Assembly: GCF_003386235.1 (NCBI RefSeq)
Contig: NZ_QRDZ01000009.1
Span: forward strand, 62,001-126,000
Source of the DNA: Cohnella phaseoli
Lineage (GTDB): Bacteria > Bacillota > Bacilli > Paenibacillales > Paenibacillaceae
Direction: 5' to 3'
Length of the DNA: 64,000 bases
Notes under the pieces: model-generated
What the model saw: only the letters and a program-made list of their open reading frames with translations
Told to the model about the DNA's origin: nothing
Database searches by the model: none
In this document: piece by piece, positions 16,162 through 24,729 of the stretch
Position numbering within the stretch: position 1 is the first letter of the stretch
Layout of the letters: every line of letters starts with the position of its first letter
Program-made: the position numbers and the translations under genes

Positions 16162-18837
16162 ATGGCTGGATATACCCCCATGATGGAGCAATATTTGTCG
16201 GTAAAAGCGACGGCGAAAGATGCTTTGCTGTTTTTCCGTTTGGGCGATTTCTATGAAATGTTTTTCGAGGACGCGATCACGGCGTCGAGAGAGTTGGAGA
16301 TTACGCTGACTGGGCGGGGCGCGGGCATGGAGGAGCGGGTTCCGATGTGCGGAGTTCCGCACCATTCAGCCGAAGGATACATAGCTAGATTGGTAGAGAA
16401 GGGCTATAAAGTCGCCGTGTGCGAGCAAGTCGAAGATCCGGCCAGCACGAAGGGCGTCGTACGGCGCGAGATCGTCCGCATCGTGACGCCGGGAACGGTG
16501 ATGGATGCGAAGCTGGTCGGCGACGCATCCAATAACTTTATTGTCGGAACGGCGTCGCAAGGCGGTCGTATCGGCATTGCGGCGTGCGACTTGACGACCG
16601 GGGAGCTTTATTTGACCTCGTTCGGTCAGTCGTCGGAGGCGATCAACAATGTGCTGAACGTATACCGTCCGTCGGAAGCGGTCGGCGACGAGGCGGCGAT
16701 CGCGGCCATTCGCGAGACGCTGCATCCGGCCGGCCGCGTTTTGTCGACGACGGTGCGCGAGGACGCCGGAACGGACAAGCTGGCCGAGCAATTTCCGGAG
16801 GAGCGATGGGACGCGCACGAATCGGTGCGTCAGCTTGCGGTGTCGCGTCTTGTCTCGTATTTGGAGGAGACGCAGAAGAGGTCGCTTGCGCATCTGCGCA
16901 CCGTTAAAGCTTACGACACGGAAGCTTATATGTCCTTGGACGCGTTTACGCGGCGCAACCTCGAGCTAACGGAGACGATACGCGACCGTTCCCGCAAGGG
17001 TTCGCTGCTCGGGCTGCTTGATCGCACCCGCACGGCGATGGGCGCGCGCCTGCTGAAGCGCTGGATCGACCAGCCGCTGCTCAGTCGCGAGGAGACCGAG
17101 CGCAGGCTGGATGCGGTCGAAGCGCTTAACAAGGACTGGATCAAGCGCAAGGAGCTGCGCGACGAACTGGGCGAAGTGTACGATCTGGAGAGACTGGCCG
17201 GAAGAATCGCTTACGGAACGGCCAATGCGCGCGACCTGAACGCGCTAAAAAATTCGCTCAGACGCATTCCCGCCGTCCAGGAGCTATGCGAGAGCCTCGG
17301 CGCGTTTCCGCTTGATTCTCTTGCGCAAGGGATGGACGCTTGCGAAGATATCGCGGATGCGATTGAGGCGGCGATCGCGGAAGAGCCTCCGACCACGATT
17401 AAAGACGGCGGCATTATCCGTTCGGGCTATAGCGAGAAGCTGGACGAGCTGAGAGAGGCGAGCCAGAACGGCAAGCAATGGATTGCCGAGCTGGAACGCC
17501 GCGAGCGCGAGGCGACGGGCATCAAGTCGCTCAAGATCGGCTTCAACAAAGTGTTCGGCTATTACCTGGAGGTGACTCGGGCGAATCTTGCCAGCTTGCC
17601 TGAGGGTCGCTATGAAAGAAAGCAGACGTTGGCCAACGCCGAGCGGTTCGTCACGCCGGAGCTGAAGGAGAAGGAAGCGCTCATTCTGGAAGCGGAGGAT
17701 CGAATGTTCGATCTCGAATACGAGACGTTCATCGCCCTGCGCGATCAGATCGCCGGGCAGATGTCGCGGCTGCAGCGTCTGGCGGAAAGCGTCGCTGCGC
17801 TCGACGTGCTGCAGTCGTTCGCCGAGGCGAGTGCAGAACGACGCTATACGCGGCCAGGCTGGACCGACGGCGCAGGCTACGACCTGTTAATTGAAGAAGG
17901 GCGCCACCCGGTCGTGGAGTCGGTGAACGAGAACGGCGTGTTCATCGCCAACGAAACCTCGCTTACGGAAGACGGAGGCTCGATCCTGCTGATCACCGGG
18001 CCGAATATGGCCGGGAAGAGCACGTACATGCGTCAGGTGGCGATGATCTGTCTGATGGCCCAGATCGGCTGCTTCGTTCCGGCGCGCCGGGCGGTGCTGC
18101 CGTTTGTCGACCGGATATTCACCCGGATCGGCGCGGCCGACGATCTGGTCGGCGGTCAGAGTACCTTTATGGTGGAAATGAAGGATATTCAGATTATGAC
18201 CGAGCAGGCGACTTCCCGCAGTCTGATTATCATCGACGAGCTGGGACGCGGCACCTCGACGGACGAAGGAATGGCGATCGCTCAGGCGGTCATCGAATAC
18301 GTGCATCATCATATCGGCTGCAAGGCGCTGGTCTCGACCCATTTTCACGAGCTGGCTCATCTCGAATCGTCCTTGAGCGGCCTTCGCAACGGCTGTATGG
18401 CAGTCAGAGAAAGCGCGGACGGGGTCACGTTCCTGCGCAAGCTCGTACCGGGCGCAGCCGACTCCAGCTACGGCATCTACTGCGCGGAGCTTGCCGGATT
18501 GCCGGAGACCATCGTCTCCCGCGCGTATTCGCTCCTGAATGATCGGGATACGGCGCCAGTCGCTGTCGCGCAGATGAAGTCGGAACCGATTAGCCCGCAA
18601 GCCCAAACGGTCAGAGAGACAGCGGCGACCGGCGTAGAGTCGTCCCCGCAGTCGATCATGCAGCTCAGCCTGTTCGCCGAAGAAGCGCCCCCAGCCAAGG
18701 CGGCAAAGTCGACTTCGGCCGACAAGGTACTGGACAAGCTCAGGAAGCTCGACGTGATGAGAATGACGCCGATGCAGGCGTTGGAATGGCTGAACGATGC
18801 AAGAAACCAATTAACGGAGAGCGGGGGCGCGTCATGA
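16162..18837 (+). CDS. mutS: DNA mismatch repair protein MutS
   Basis: The 891-residue ATPase recognises mismatched or looped bases. The mismatch-contacting FYE is at residues 30-32, and the Walker A motif TGPNMAGKST at 612-621 is followed by the Walker B (IIDELGRGTS) and dimer-contact segments. Length is usual for bacterial MutS1. The C-terminal PMQALEWLNDARNQL motif is present. GGGAGG lies before the ATG at 16162; an in-frame extension upstream has no ribosome site. Its stop overlaps the ATG of the S41 protease by ATGA, so the two are translationally coupled. Confidence 0.97.
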   Translation: MAGYTPMMEQYLSVKATAKDALLFFRLGDFYEMFFEDAITASRELEITLTGRGAGMEERVPMCGVPHHSAEGYIARLVEKGYKVAVCEQVEDPASTKGVVRREIVRIVTPGTVMDAKLVGDASNNFIVGTASQGGRIGIAACDLTTGELYLTSFGQSSEAINNVLNVYRPSEAVGDEAAIAAIRETLHPAGRVLSTTVREDAGTDKLAEQFPEERWDAHESVRQLAVSRLVSYLEETQKRSLAHLRTVKAYDTEAYMSLDAFTRRNLELTETIRDRSRKGSLLGLLDRTRTAMGARLLKRWIDQPLLSREETERRLDAVEALNKDWIKRKELRDELGEVYDLERLAGRIAYGTANARDLNALKNSLRRIPAVQELCESLGAFPLDSLAQGMDACEDIADAIEAAIAEEPPTTIKDGGIIRSGYSEKLDELREASQNGKQWIAELERREREATGIKSLKIGFNKVFGYYLEVTRANLASLPEGRYERKQTLANAERFVTPELKEKEALILEAEDRMFDLEYETFIALRDQIAGQMSRLQRLAESVAALDVLQSFAEASAERRYTRPGWTDGAGYDLLIEEGRHPVVESVNENGVFIANETSLTEDGGSILLITGPNMAGKSTYMRQVAMICLMAQIGCFVPARRAVLPFVDRIFTRIGAADDLVGGQSTFMVEMKDIQIMTEQATSRSLIIIDELGRGTSTDEGMAIAQAVIEYVHHHIGCKALVSTHFHELAHLESSLSGLRNGCMAVRESADGVTFLRKLVPGAADSSYGIYCAELAGLPETIVSRAYSLLNDRDTAPVAVAQMKSEPISPQAQTVRETAATGVESSPQSIMQLSLFAEEAPPAKAAKSTSADKVLDKLRKLDVMRMTPMQALEWLNDARNQLTESGGAS

Positions 18838-20261
18838 ATTTGAATTGGGTCAGAAAAATCAAGCACTCTGTCGTACTGCTGCTTACGTTCTCGTTATTTT
18901 TCGTTTATATTCCTGCGGCGCTGGGCGCAACCGCTCAGCAGACTGAGGAAGTAAGAGAGCTTCTCGAACAATATCATTTGAAGAATCCCCAGGATACGGA
19001 TCTCGCGAACAAGGAAATCGACGAAATGGTCGATTCGTTGAACGATCCGTATACGGAGTATTTCGACGATGACGAGTGGTCGGCCTACAGCTCCGAGCTG
19101 GAGCAGACTTTCGTCGGCATCGGCATCGTCATGAGAGAAGACAAAGGCGGCGTTTACGTAGAAGATGTCATCGCGGAGAGTCCGGCTTCGTCGGTCGGCA
19201 TACTGGCGGGAGATCTTCTCGTCAGCGCGGACGGCAAATCGTTCAAAGGAAAATCGATGGCCGACATTCAGAAGGAAATTCGCGGCGAAGAAGGAACGTC
19301 CGTAGCGCTAACCGTGTCTCGCAGCGGCAAATCGCTGAAATTCAAAATTACGCGCAAGTCTGTGCATGTGCCGGTCGTTTCGACGAAAATGCTTGATCAG
19401 GGAATCGGCTACTTGGCGCTCTCCAGCTTTACTTCCGAGGCGGGCAAAGAGGTGAAGCGAGAGCTGGAGAAGCTCGAGAAGAACGGCCTCTCTTCCCTTG
19501 TGCTGGATTTGCGCAATAACGGCGGCGGCTACGTCGTCGCCGCGCAGGAAATCGCCGGGCTGTTCGTCGAAAAGGGCGTGCTGGCGCACATGAGAGATCG
19601 TACCGGACATGACGAGCCGCTGTCCATCTCCGGAACGAAGAGGCCTTACGAGGTCGTCATCCTCGTCAACGGCAATACGGCGAGCGCGTCGGAATTGCTG
19701 TCGGGCGCGCTGCGGGATTACGGAGTCGCGCAGCTGGTCGGCGCTAAAACCTACGGTAAAGGCGTCGTGCAATCGCTGATGCCGCTAAGCAGCGGAGGCG
19801 TGTTGAAAGTGACGATTCAAGAATATTACACCCCGAAGGGGAAAAAGGTGGACCAAGTCGGCCTGGCGCCGGACTTGGCGCTGAGCGGAGCCGCCGAGCA
19901 GCTGATCGGCGCTTTCCGTCTCGCGGGCGGCAAGAAATTGGCCGCAAGCTGGCAGAATGGCATTCTGACGGTTAATGGCATACGCATGTCGCAGCCGGAT
20001 GCCGCGCGGAAAGAACAGAACCTGTGGTACGTCAACTTGAAGCTGGGCGCCGAAATCGCGGGAGCCAAGCTGTCGTACGATGCCAAGAATCGCACCTATA
20101 CGCTGGCAAAAGGAAATCAGAAGGAGACGATCAAGCAAGGCGATTCCCGCATCCTAATCAAGGACGGGCGCACGAGTCTCGATGTTCGTCTGCTGGCGAA
20201 ATGGTTCAAAGGCGTTACGTTCTCGACATCCGGAGATACGTTGAAGCTCGGCTCGCGATAA
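18834..20261 (+). CDS. S41 family carboxyl-terminal processing protease, secreted
   Basis: The 475-residue protein has a signal peptide (residues 1-32, cleavage probably after ALGA), a PDZ domain (about 100-170), and an S41 protease domain. The catalytic dyad is S284 in TASASE and K309 in TYGKG, 25 residues apart as in E. coli Tsp. The last 95 residues resemble the stalk-like copper amine oxidase N1 domain found on many Paenibacillus surface proteins. It acts outside the membrane on unfolded or regulated proteins. Lying between mutS and mutL, with a 4-base ATGA overlap to mutS, is unusual relative to B. subtilis and may only be a genomic accident. Confidence 0.9.
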   Translation: MNLNWVRKIKHSVVLLLTFSLFFVYIPAALGATAQQTEEVRELLEQYHLKNPQDTDLANKEIDEMVDSLNDPYTEYFDDDEWSAYSSELEQTFVGIGIVMREDKGGVYVEDVIAESPASSVGILAGDLLVSADGKSFKGKSMADIQKEIRGEEGTSVALTVSRSGKSLKFKITRKSVHVPVVSTKMLDQGIGYLALSSFTSEAGKEVKRELEKLEKNGLSSLVLDLRNNGGGYVVAAQEIAGLFVEKGVLAHMRDRTGHDEPLSISGTKRPYEVVILVNGNTASASELLSGALRDYGVAQLVGAKTYGKGVVQSLMPLSSGGVLKVTIQEYYTPKGKKVDQVGLAPDLALSGAAEQLIGAFRLAGGKKLAASWQNGILTVNGIRMSQPDAARKEQNLWYVNLKLGAEIAGAKLSYDAKNRTYTLAKGNQKETIKQGDSRILIKDGRTSLDVRLLAKWFKGVTFSTSGDTLKLGSR

Positions 20262-20301
20262 TTAAACGAGTTATGAGGAATAAGGAAGGGGGGAGAAAGA
20301 G

Positions 20302-22359
20302 ATGGGAATCATACGCCCGCTTGACGAGCATTTGGCGAACCAGATTGCCGCGGGAGAGGTCGTTGAACGTCCGGCTTCCGTTCTGAAGGAGCTGATCGAG
20401 AACGCCGTCGACGCCGGGGCCAGTCGAATCGACGTATCCGCGGAAGAGGGCGGTCTGCAGTTGCTTAGAGTGGCGGACAACGGCGCCGGCATACAGCCGG
20501 ACGATATGCTGACCGCTTTCCAGCGACATGCGACAAGCAAAATATCGACGGATAAAGATCTGTTCCAGATCGCGACGCTCGGGTTTCGCGGCGAAGCGCT
20601 GCCGAGTATCGCGGCGGTGGCCAAAGTGAAATGCGTCAGCGCGACGGACGACAGCGGGCTCGGCAGCCTGCTTGAGATCGAAGCCGGAACGGTGACAACC
20701 AATCGCGAGACGAATGCGCCCAAAGGCACGGAGATGGTCGTCAAGGAAATCTTCTACAATACGCCTGCGCGGCTGAAATATATGAAGACGATCCAGACCG
20801 AGCTGGGCCACTTGTCCGATATCGTTTATCGGCAGGCGCTGGCGAGGCCGGACATCGCGTTTACTTTTTCGCACAACGGCAACGTGCTGCTGCGAACGCC
20901 GGGAACGGGCGATCTGCGCCAAGTCGTGGCGGCGATTTACGGAACGGCTTCGGCGAAGGCGATGATCGAGGTGCAGGATGAGAACCCGGACTATTCTCTG
21001 AACGGCCTGACCGCAATGCCGACTGAAACGAGAGCGAACCGCAATGCATTGACCGTACTTGTCAACGGTCGTTACGTCCGCAGCCAAGCGGTCGTGCAGC
21101 CGCTGCTTCAGGCATACCATACGCTGCTGCCGCTGCACCGTTATCCGCTTGCCGTGCTTAACCTGCGAATGCATCCGACGCTTGTAGACGTCAACGTCCA
21201 TCCGGCCAAGCTGGAGGTGCGCTTCAGCAAAGAAGTCGAGCTGCGGGCTTTCGTAGAGGGCGCGATCAAGAAAGCGGTAGGCAAGACGGCCTACATTCCG
21301 TCGGGAACGGCCGTTCGGTCTCCGAAGACAAACTCGTGGGTACAGGAGCAGATTCGTTTTCAGCTTCCGCCGGCAACGGAGGTGGCCGATCGTGAGCAAG
21401 CGCCGCTGCCTGAACCGCCGGAGGAACCGACGCGGGAGCCACTCGGCCGACAGCAGACCGACTTCGTGAAGGAGACGGCTGCGTCCTATGAACGGAGCGA
21501 AGCTTCGCAGACATCGGCCGCGCCCTTCGAGCGGGGGGAAGCTTCGCCTGCATCGTCTTCAACCTACGATCGCCGGGATGTCTCGTCAGCAACGTTCGCA
21601 TCCAGTCCGTCTCAGGCGACCGCAGTGTCGAATGCTTCCTCTCGGCCGCAGTCCGGCCAGCCGCCGGCGCGTTCGTCGCCTGCATGGCCTGCGGCGACCG
21701 GCGCTTCGGACCCGATTCCGTCCGAGGTATGGAAGAGCGCGTTCGCCGCGCCAGCCGTCCAGCCCGGGGTTCCGGAGTTTCCGGAGCTCGGCTGGGTCGG
21801 ACAGCTGCACGGCACGTATATCGTGGCGCAAAATCCGAACGGGTTGTATTTGATCGACCAGCACGCCGCTCACGAGCGGATTAACTACGAGTATTATTAC
21901 GACAAATTCGGGCGGCCGGAGGAAGCGAGCCAGGAGCTGCTGCTCCCGATGACGTTGGAGTTTGCCCCGGATGAGTGCGCCCTGCTTCGCGGACGATTGG
22001 CTGCCTTCGAGAGCGCCGGGGTATATATGGAGGATTTCGGGGGAAATACCTTTATCATAAGGGCGGTGCCTCACTGGTTCCCTTCCGGCGACGAAGCGGC
22101 GATCGTCCGCGAAATGGCGGAATGGATCATTCAGGAGAAAAGCGTCGATTTGCGCGTGCTGCGGGAGCAGGCGTCGATTATGTGTTCTTGCAAGGCGTCG
22201 ATCAAGGCGAATCAGGCGCTGACGCGGGAATCGGGAGAGAAGCTGCTGCAGCGGCTGGCCGCCTGCAAGCAGCCGTACACTTGCCCGCACGGAAGGCCGA
22301 TCGTCGTCAGCTTCACAACCTACGAGCTCGAAAAAATGTTTAAGCGGGTGACGTCTTGA
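20302..22359 (+). CDS. mutL: DNA mismatch repair protein MutL
   Basis: The 685-residue protein couples MutS to strand removal. The N-terminal GHKL ATPase has ELIENAVDAGA near residue 30 and GFRGEALPSI. The C-terminal domain carries the endonuclease metal site DQHAAHERINYEYY and the CSCKAS and CPHGRP motifs of nicking-type MutL, expected in bacteria without MutH. The linker (about residues 360-470) is low complexity and includes three 13-residue tandem repeats. AAGGGGGG precedes the ATG. The stop overlaps the next gene's TTG start (TTGA). Confidence 0.97.
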   Translation: MGIIRPLDEHLANQIAAGEVVERPASVLKELIENAVDAGASRIDVSAEEGGLQLLRVADNGAGIQPDDMLTAFQRHATSKISTDKDLFQIATLGFRGEALPSIAAVAKVKCVSATDDSGLGSLLEIEAGTVTTNRETNAPKGTEMVVKEIFYNTPARLKYMKTIQTELGHLSDIVYRQALARPDIAFTFSHNGNVLLRTPGTGDLRQVVAAIYGTASAKAMIEVQDENPDYSLNGLTAMPTETRANRNALTVLVNGRYVRSQAVVQPLLQAYHTLLPLHRYPLAVLNLRMHPTLVDVNVHPAKLEVRFSKEVELRAFVEGAIKKAVGKTAYIPSGTAVRSPKTNSWVQEQIRFQLPPATEVADREQAPLPEPPEEPTREPLGRQQTDFVKETAASYERSEASQTSAAPFERGEASPASSSTYDRRDVSSATFASSPSQATAVSNASSRPQSGQPPARSSPAWPAATGASDPIPSEVWKSAFAAPAVQPGVPEFPELGWVGQLHGTYIVAQNPNGLYLIDQHAAHERINYEYYYDKFGRPEEASQELLLPMTLEFAPDECALLRGRLAAFESAGVYMEDFGGNTFIIRAVPHWFPSGDEAAIVREMAEWIIQEKSVDLRVLREQASIMCSCKASIKANQALTRESGEKLLQRLAACKQPYTCPHGRPIVVSFTTYELEKMFKRVTS

Positions 22360-23147
22360 TCGTAACGACTTCGCAGCGGCCTTCCGAGGAAACGGTCGAA
22401 AGGGCCGTCCGGTTGGCCGCAGAGTTGGGCGTTGTCCGCGTTGCAAGGGAAGGTCGGACGATCCGCTCGCTGCAGACAACGACGGATGACAGAGAGGTAC
22501 TGGTCGTCGGTCCGCAGGATATTCGTCTGCACGGCGAGGACGAGCAACCGTTCTATTTTCATCCGAGCATGGCGCTTGTCCGAATCAAGGGCCTGCTGGC
22601 CGGAGGTCGCGATTCGCTGCTTGAGGTATCGGGCGTCAAGCCGGGGGATACAGTGATCGACTGCACGGCGGGATTGTGCGCGGACTCGCTCGTATTCAGC
22701 TGGGCGGCGGGAGCGGCGGGCAAGGTCGTGGCGCTGGAAGCGGTGCAGACGGTGCATGTTGTCGTGCGGGAGGGACTGAAGACGTATGAGACCGGCCTTC
22801 AGGATGCCGATCAGGCGCTGCGCGCCATCGAAGCCGTGCATGCGAGCTGCGAGGAATGGCTTCCCGGGCTGCCAGACGACAGCGCGGACATCGTCTACTT
22901 CGACCCGATGTTCGAGAAGCCGGTGATCGCTTCGAGCTCGCTCGTCCCGCTGCGGACTCGCGCCTTTCACGGGCCGTTGACGCCGGAAACGGTGCGGGAG
23001 GCCAAGCGGGTCGCTCGCAGGCGAGTCGTTCTTAAAGACCATCGCGACAGCGGAAGGTTCGAACAGCTCGGCTTCCGGCTGGCCAAGTCGTCCTCGTCCG
23101 CCGTCGCTTACGGAGTGATAGATGTTGAGTCATGCAGAAGAGGATAA
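22356..23147 (+). CDS. RsmJ-like SAM-dependent methyltransferase
   Basis: The 263-residue Rossmann methyltransferase has its SAM-binding motif around DCTAGLCADS (residues 102-111) and a catalytic-type YFDPMF motif (D183-F186). The DPM pattern is close to RsmJ, which makes m2G1516 in 16S rRNA, so an RNA guanine N2 target is likely but not certain. Translation seems to begin at TTG 22356, sharing bases with the mutL stop, so expression depends on coupling. Its own 3' end overlaps miaA by 26 bases. The order mutL - this gene - miaA puts an rRNA modifier next to a tRNA modifier. Confidence 0.75.
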   Translation: MIVTTSQRPSEETVERAVRLAAELGVVRVAREGRTIRSLQTTTDDREVLVVGPQDIRLHGEDEQPFYFHPSMALVRIKGLLAGGRDSLLEVSGVKPGDTVIDCTAGLCADSLVFSWAAGAAGKVVALEAVQTVHVVVREGLKTYETGLQDADQALRAIEAVHASCEEWLPGLPDDSADIVYFDPMFEKPVIASSSLVPLRTRAFHGPLTPETVREAKRVARRRVVLKDHRDSGRFEQLGFRLAKSSSSAVAYGVIDVESCRRG

Positions 23148-24114
23148 CCGTCCGCCGCTGCTCGTGCTTGTCGGGCCGACGGCGGTGGGCAAAACCGCGC
23201 TCAGCCTGAAGCTGGCCAAAGCGTTGAACGCGGAAATTATTAGCGGCGATTCGATGCAGGTATACCGGGGAATGGATATCGGCACGGCCAAGCTGATGCC
23301 GGAGGAGATGGAGGGCGTTCCGCACCATCTCATCGACATCCGCGAGCCGGAGCATCCCTTCTCCGTATCGGAGTTCCAAAGCGTATGCGCCGATGCCATC
23401 GACGAAATTCATAGCCGCGGCCGCCTGCCGTTTATGGTTGGAGGGACCGGATTATATGTGGAATCCGTCTGCTACGGTTTTCGATTTCAGGATTTCGGAG
23501 CGGACGAGGCGTATCGGACCGAGATGAGAGCGTATGCCGCCGAGCACGGCGCGCAGGCGCTGCACGACAAGCTGGCCGCAATCGATCCGGCTACGGCAGC
23601 CAAGCTGCATCCGAACGACGAGGGACGGATCATTCGCGCGCTCGAGGTGTTCCGTCTAACGGGCAAGCCGCTTTCCGAGGCGCAGAGCCAGTCCCGCGGC
23701 GATGTCAAGCGTTCGCCCTATAAGCTGTGCCTGATCGGGTTGACGATGGACCGGGAGGAGCTTTACGGAAGAATCGACGCGAGAGTGGATCTGATGCTGG
23801 AGGCCGGACTGGTGGAGGAAGTGCGCCGATTGCTTAATGCCGGGGTGCCGAGAGGCGCCGTGTCGATGCGCGGTCTCGGCTACAAGGAGATCGCCGCTTA
23901 CTTGGACGGGGAGACCTCTTACGAGGAAGCGGTGACGCTTCTTAAGCGGGATACGCGGCATTTTGCCAAGCGGCAGCTAAGCTGGTTTCGCCATATGCAG
24001 GGGCTCGAATGGGTGGATGTAAGCGACGCTGCAAAAAACAGCGCCCTTTTCGAAAGTATATGTGCTATAATAGCAGGAAAGTTTCAGATTGATATTGAAT
24101 ATAATTGTTCATAA
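23122..24114 (+). CDS. miaA: tRNA dimethylallyltransferase
   Basis: The 330-residue enzyme adds a dimethylallyl group to A37 of tRNAs reading U-starting codons. The P-loop [11 protein letters not shown] is at about residues 18-28, and the family segments [17 protein letters not shown] and VGGTGLYVE follow. GGAGTGATAG precedes the ATG, which lies inside the end of the previous gene. hfq follows, as in B. subtilis and E. coli, with a separate extended -10 promoter inside the 3' end of miaA. Confidence 0.96.
   Translation: MLSHAEEDNRPPLLVLVGPTAVGKTALSLKLAKALNAEIISGDSMQVYRGMDIGTAKLMPEEMEGVPHHLIDIREPEHPFSVSEFQSVCADAIDEIHSRGRLPFMVGGTGLYVESVCYGFRFQDFGADEAYRTEMRAYAAEHGAQALHDKLAAIDPATAAKLHPNDEGRIIRALEVFRLTGKPLSEAQSQSRGDVKRSPYKLCLIGLTMDREELYGRIDARVDLMLEAGLVEEVRRLLNAGVPRGAVSMRGLGYKEIAAYLDGETSYEEAVTLLKRDTRHFAKRQLSWFRHMQGLEWVDVSDAAKNSALFESICAIIAGKFQIDIEYNCS
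24063..24071 (+). promoter_or_regulatory. extended -10 promoter of hfq inside miaA
   Basis: TG-C-TATAAT at 24063-24071 is a perfect extended -10 without an obvious -35. It would start transcription near 24078, about 66 bases before the hfq ATG, letting hfq be expressed apart from miaA. Confidence 0.55.
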
Positions 24115-24143
24115 ATATTAGTGGCGATGGGGGTTTACGGCCA

Positions 24144-24386
24144 ATGAACAAGTCCATTAACATCCAGGATACCTTTCTCAATCAACTTCGCAAAGACAGC
24201 ATTCCGGTCACTGTTTATTTGACCAACGGGTTTCAAATTCGCGGCATCGTTCGCGCGTTTGACAACTTCACCATCGTGATCGACAGCGAGGGACGCCAAC
24301 AAATGGTGTATAAGCATGCGATCAGCACGTTTATGCCGCAGCGCAACGTCTCTCTCATGCAGCAGGACAGCGGGACGGATAACTGA
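24144..24386 (+). CDS. hfq: RNA chaperone Hfq
   Basis: The 80-residue Sm-like protein forms a hexamer that binds small RNAs and mRNAs. The family core is fully recognisable: [36 protein letters not shown], and YKHAIST in the Sm2 motif. The C-terminal tail is short, as in Gram-positive Hfq. The start MNKSIN matches other Bacillales proteins; the ribosome site (GGGGG) is distant. A terminator follows at 24466. Confidence 0.96.
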   Translation: MNKSINIQDTFLNQLRKDSIPVTVYLTNGFQIRGIVRAFDNFTIVIDSEGRQQMVYKHAISTFMPQRNVSLMQQDSGTDN

Positions 24387-24465
24387 CCCGCCGTCTTCAC
24401 GGCAGCGGTCAAGTGAAACTTTTCCCCAGCCATATGCGTCTAAGAGAATAGGCCGGCACATGAGC

Positions 24466-24494
24466 AACCCGCTAACCGGGTTGTTCTTTCTTTG
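24466..24494 (+). terminator. rho-independent terminator after hfq
   Basis: AACCCG (24466-24471) pairs with CGGGTT (24477-24482) across a five-base loop and is followed by GTTCTTTCTTTG. The 80 bases between the hfq stop and this stem hold nothing recognised. Confidence 0.75.
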
Positions 24495-24502
24495 TAGTGC
24501 GC

Positions 24503-24669
24503 GTTCAAAAAGTTCGATTTTCAGCACCGAGAAGGTTGAATGAAGACCGGGTATGAGGAGCGGAGCGTAGTGGAAGCTACGTGAGCACCGGAAGAACCGG
24601 CTGAGTTCAAGATTCGATGTCGAGTCTACTTCCTGGGATGCTTCGTGATCAAAAGCGGACTTTTTGAAC
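24503..24669. repeat. 167-bp MITE-like element with 11-bp terminal inverted repeats
   Basis: GTTCAAAAAGT at 24503-24513 is exactly complementary to ACTTTTTGAAC at 24659-24669. The interior is rich in smaller hairpins, for example CGTAG/CTACG and CCGG-N5-CCGG near 24565-24600. No transposase frame fits inside. About 38 bases of the right half recur, inverted and diverged, at 55008-55045, so this is a dispersed family. It fills most of the hfq-PBP gap; nothing else was recognised between it and the PBP ribosome site. It could be a non-autonomous transposon or a structured RNA. Confidence 0.7.
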
Positions 24670-24729
24670 AACCTCTAATAGGCTGGGTAAATTAGAGACA
24701 GAGAGATACGGATAGAAGGGGAGACACAG

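Noticed and set aside
20215..21399. Long open frame on the minus strand opposite mutL, with similar ones opposite the PBP gene (24649-25839) and mrfA (43214-44440)
   Set aside because: They are mirror frames of conserved genes in GC-leaning DNA; the predicted proteins are rich in Arg, His and Leu and show no family motif or ribosome site.
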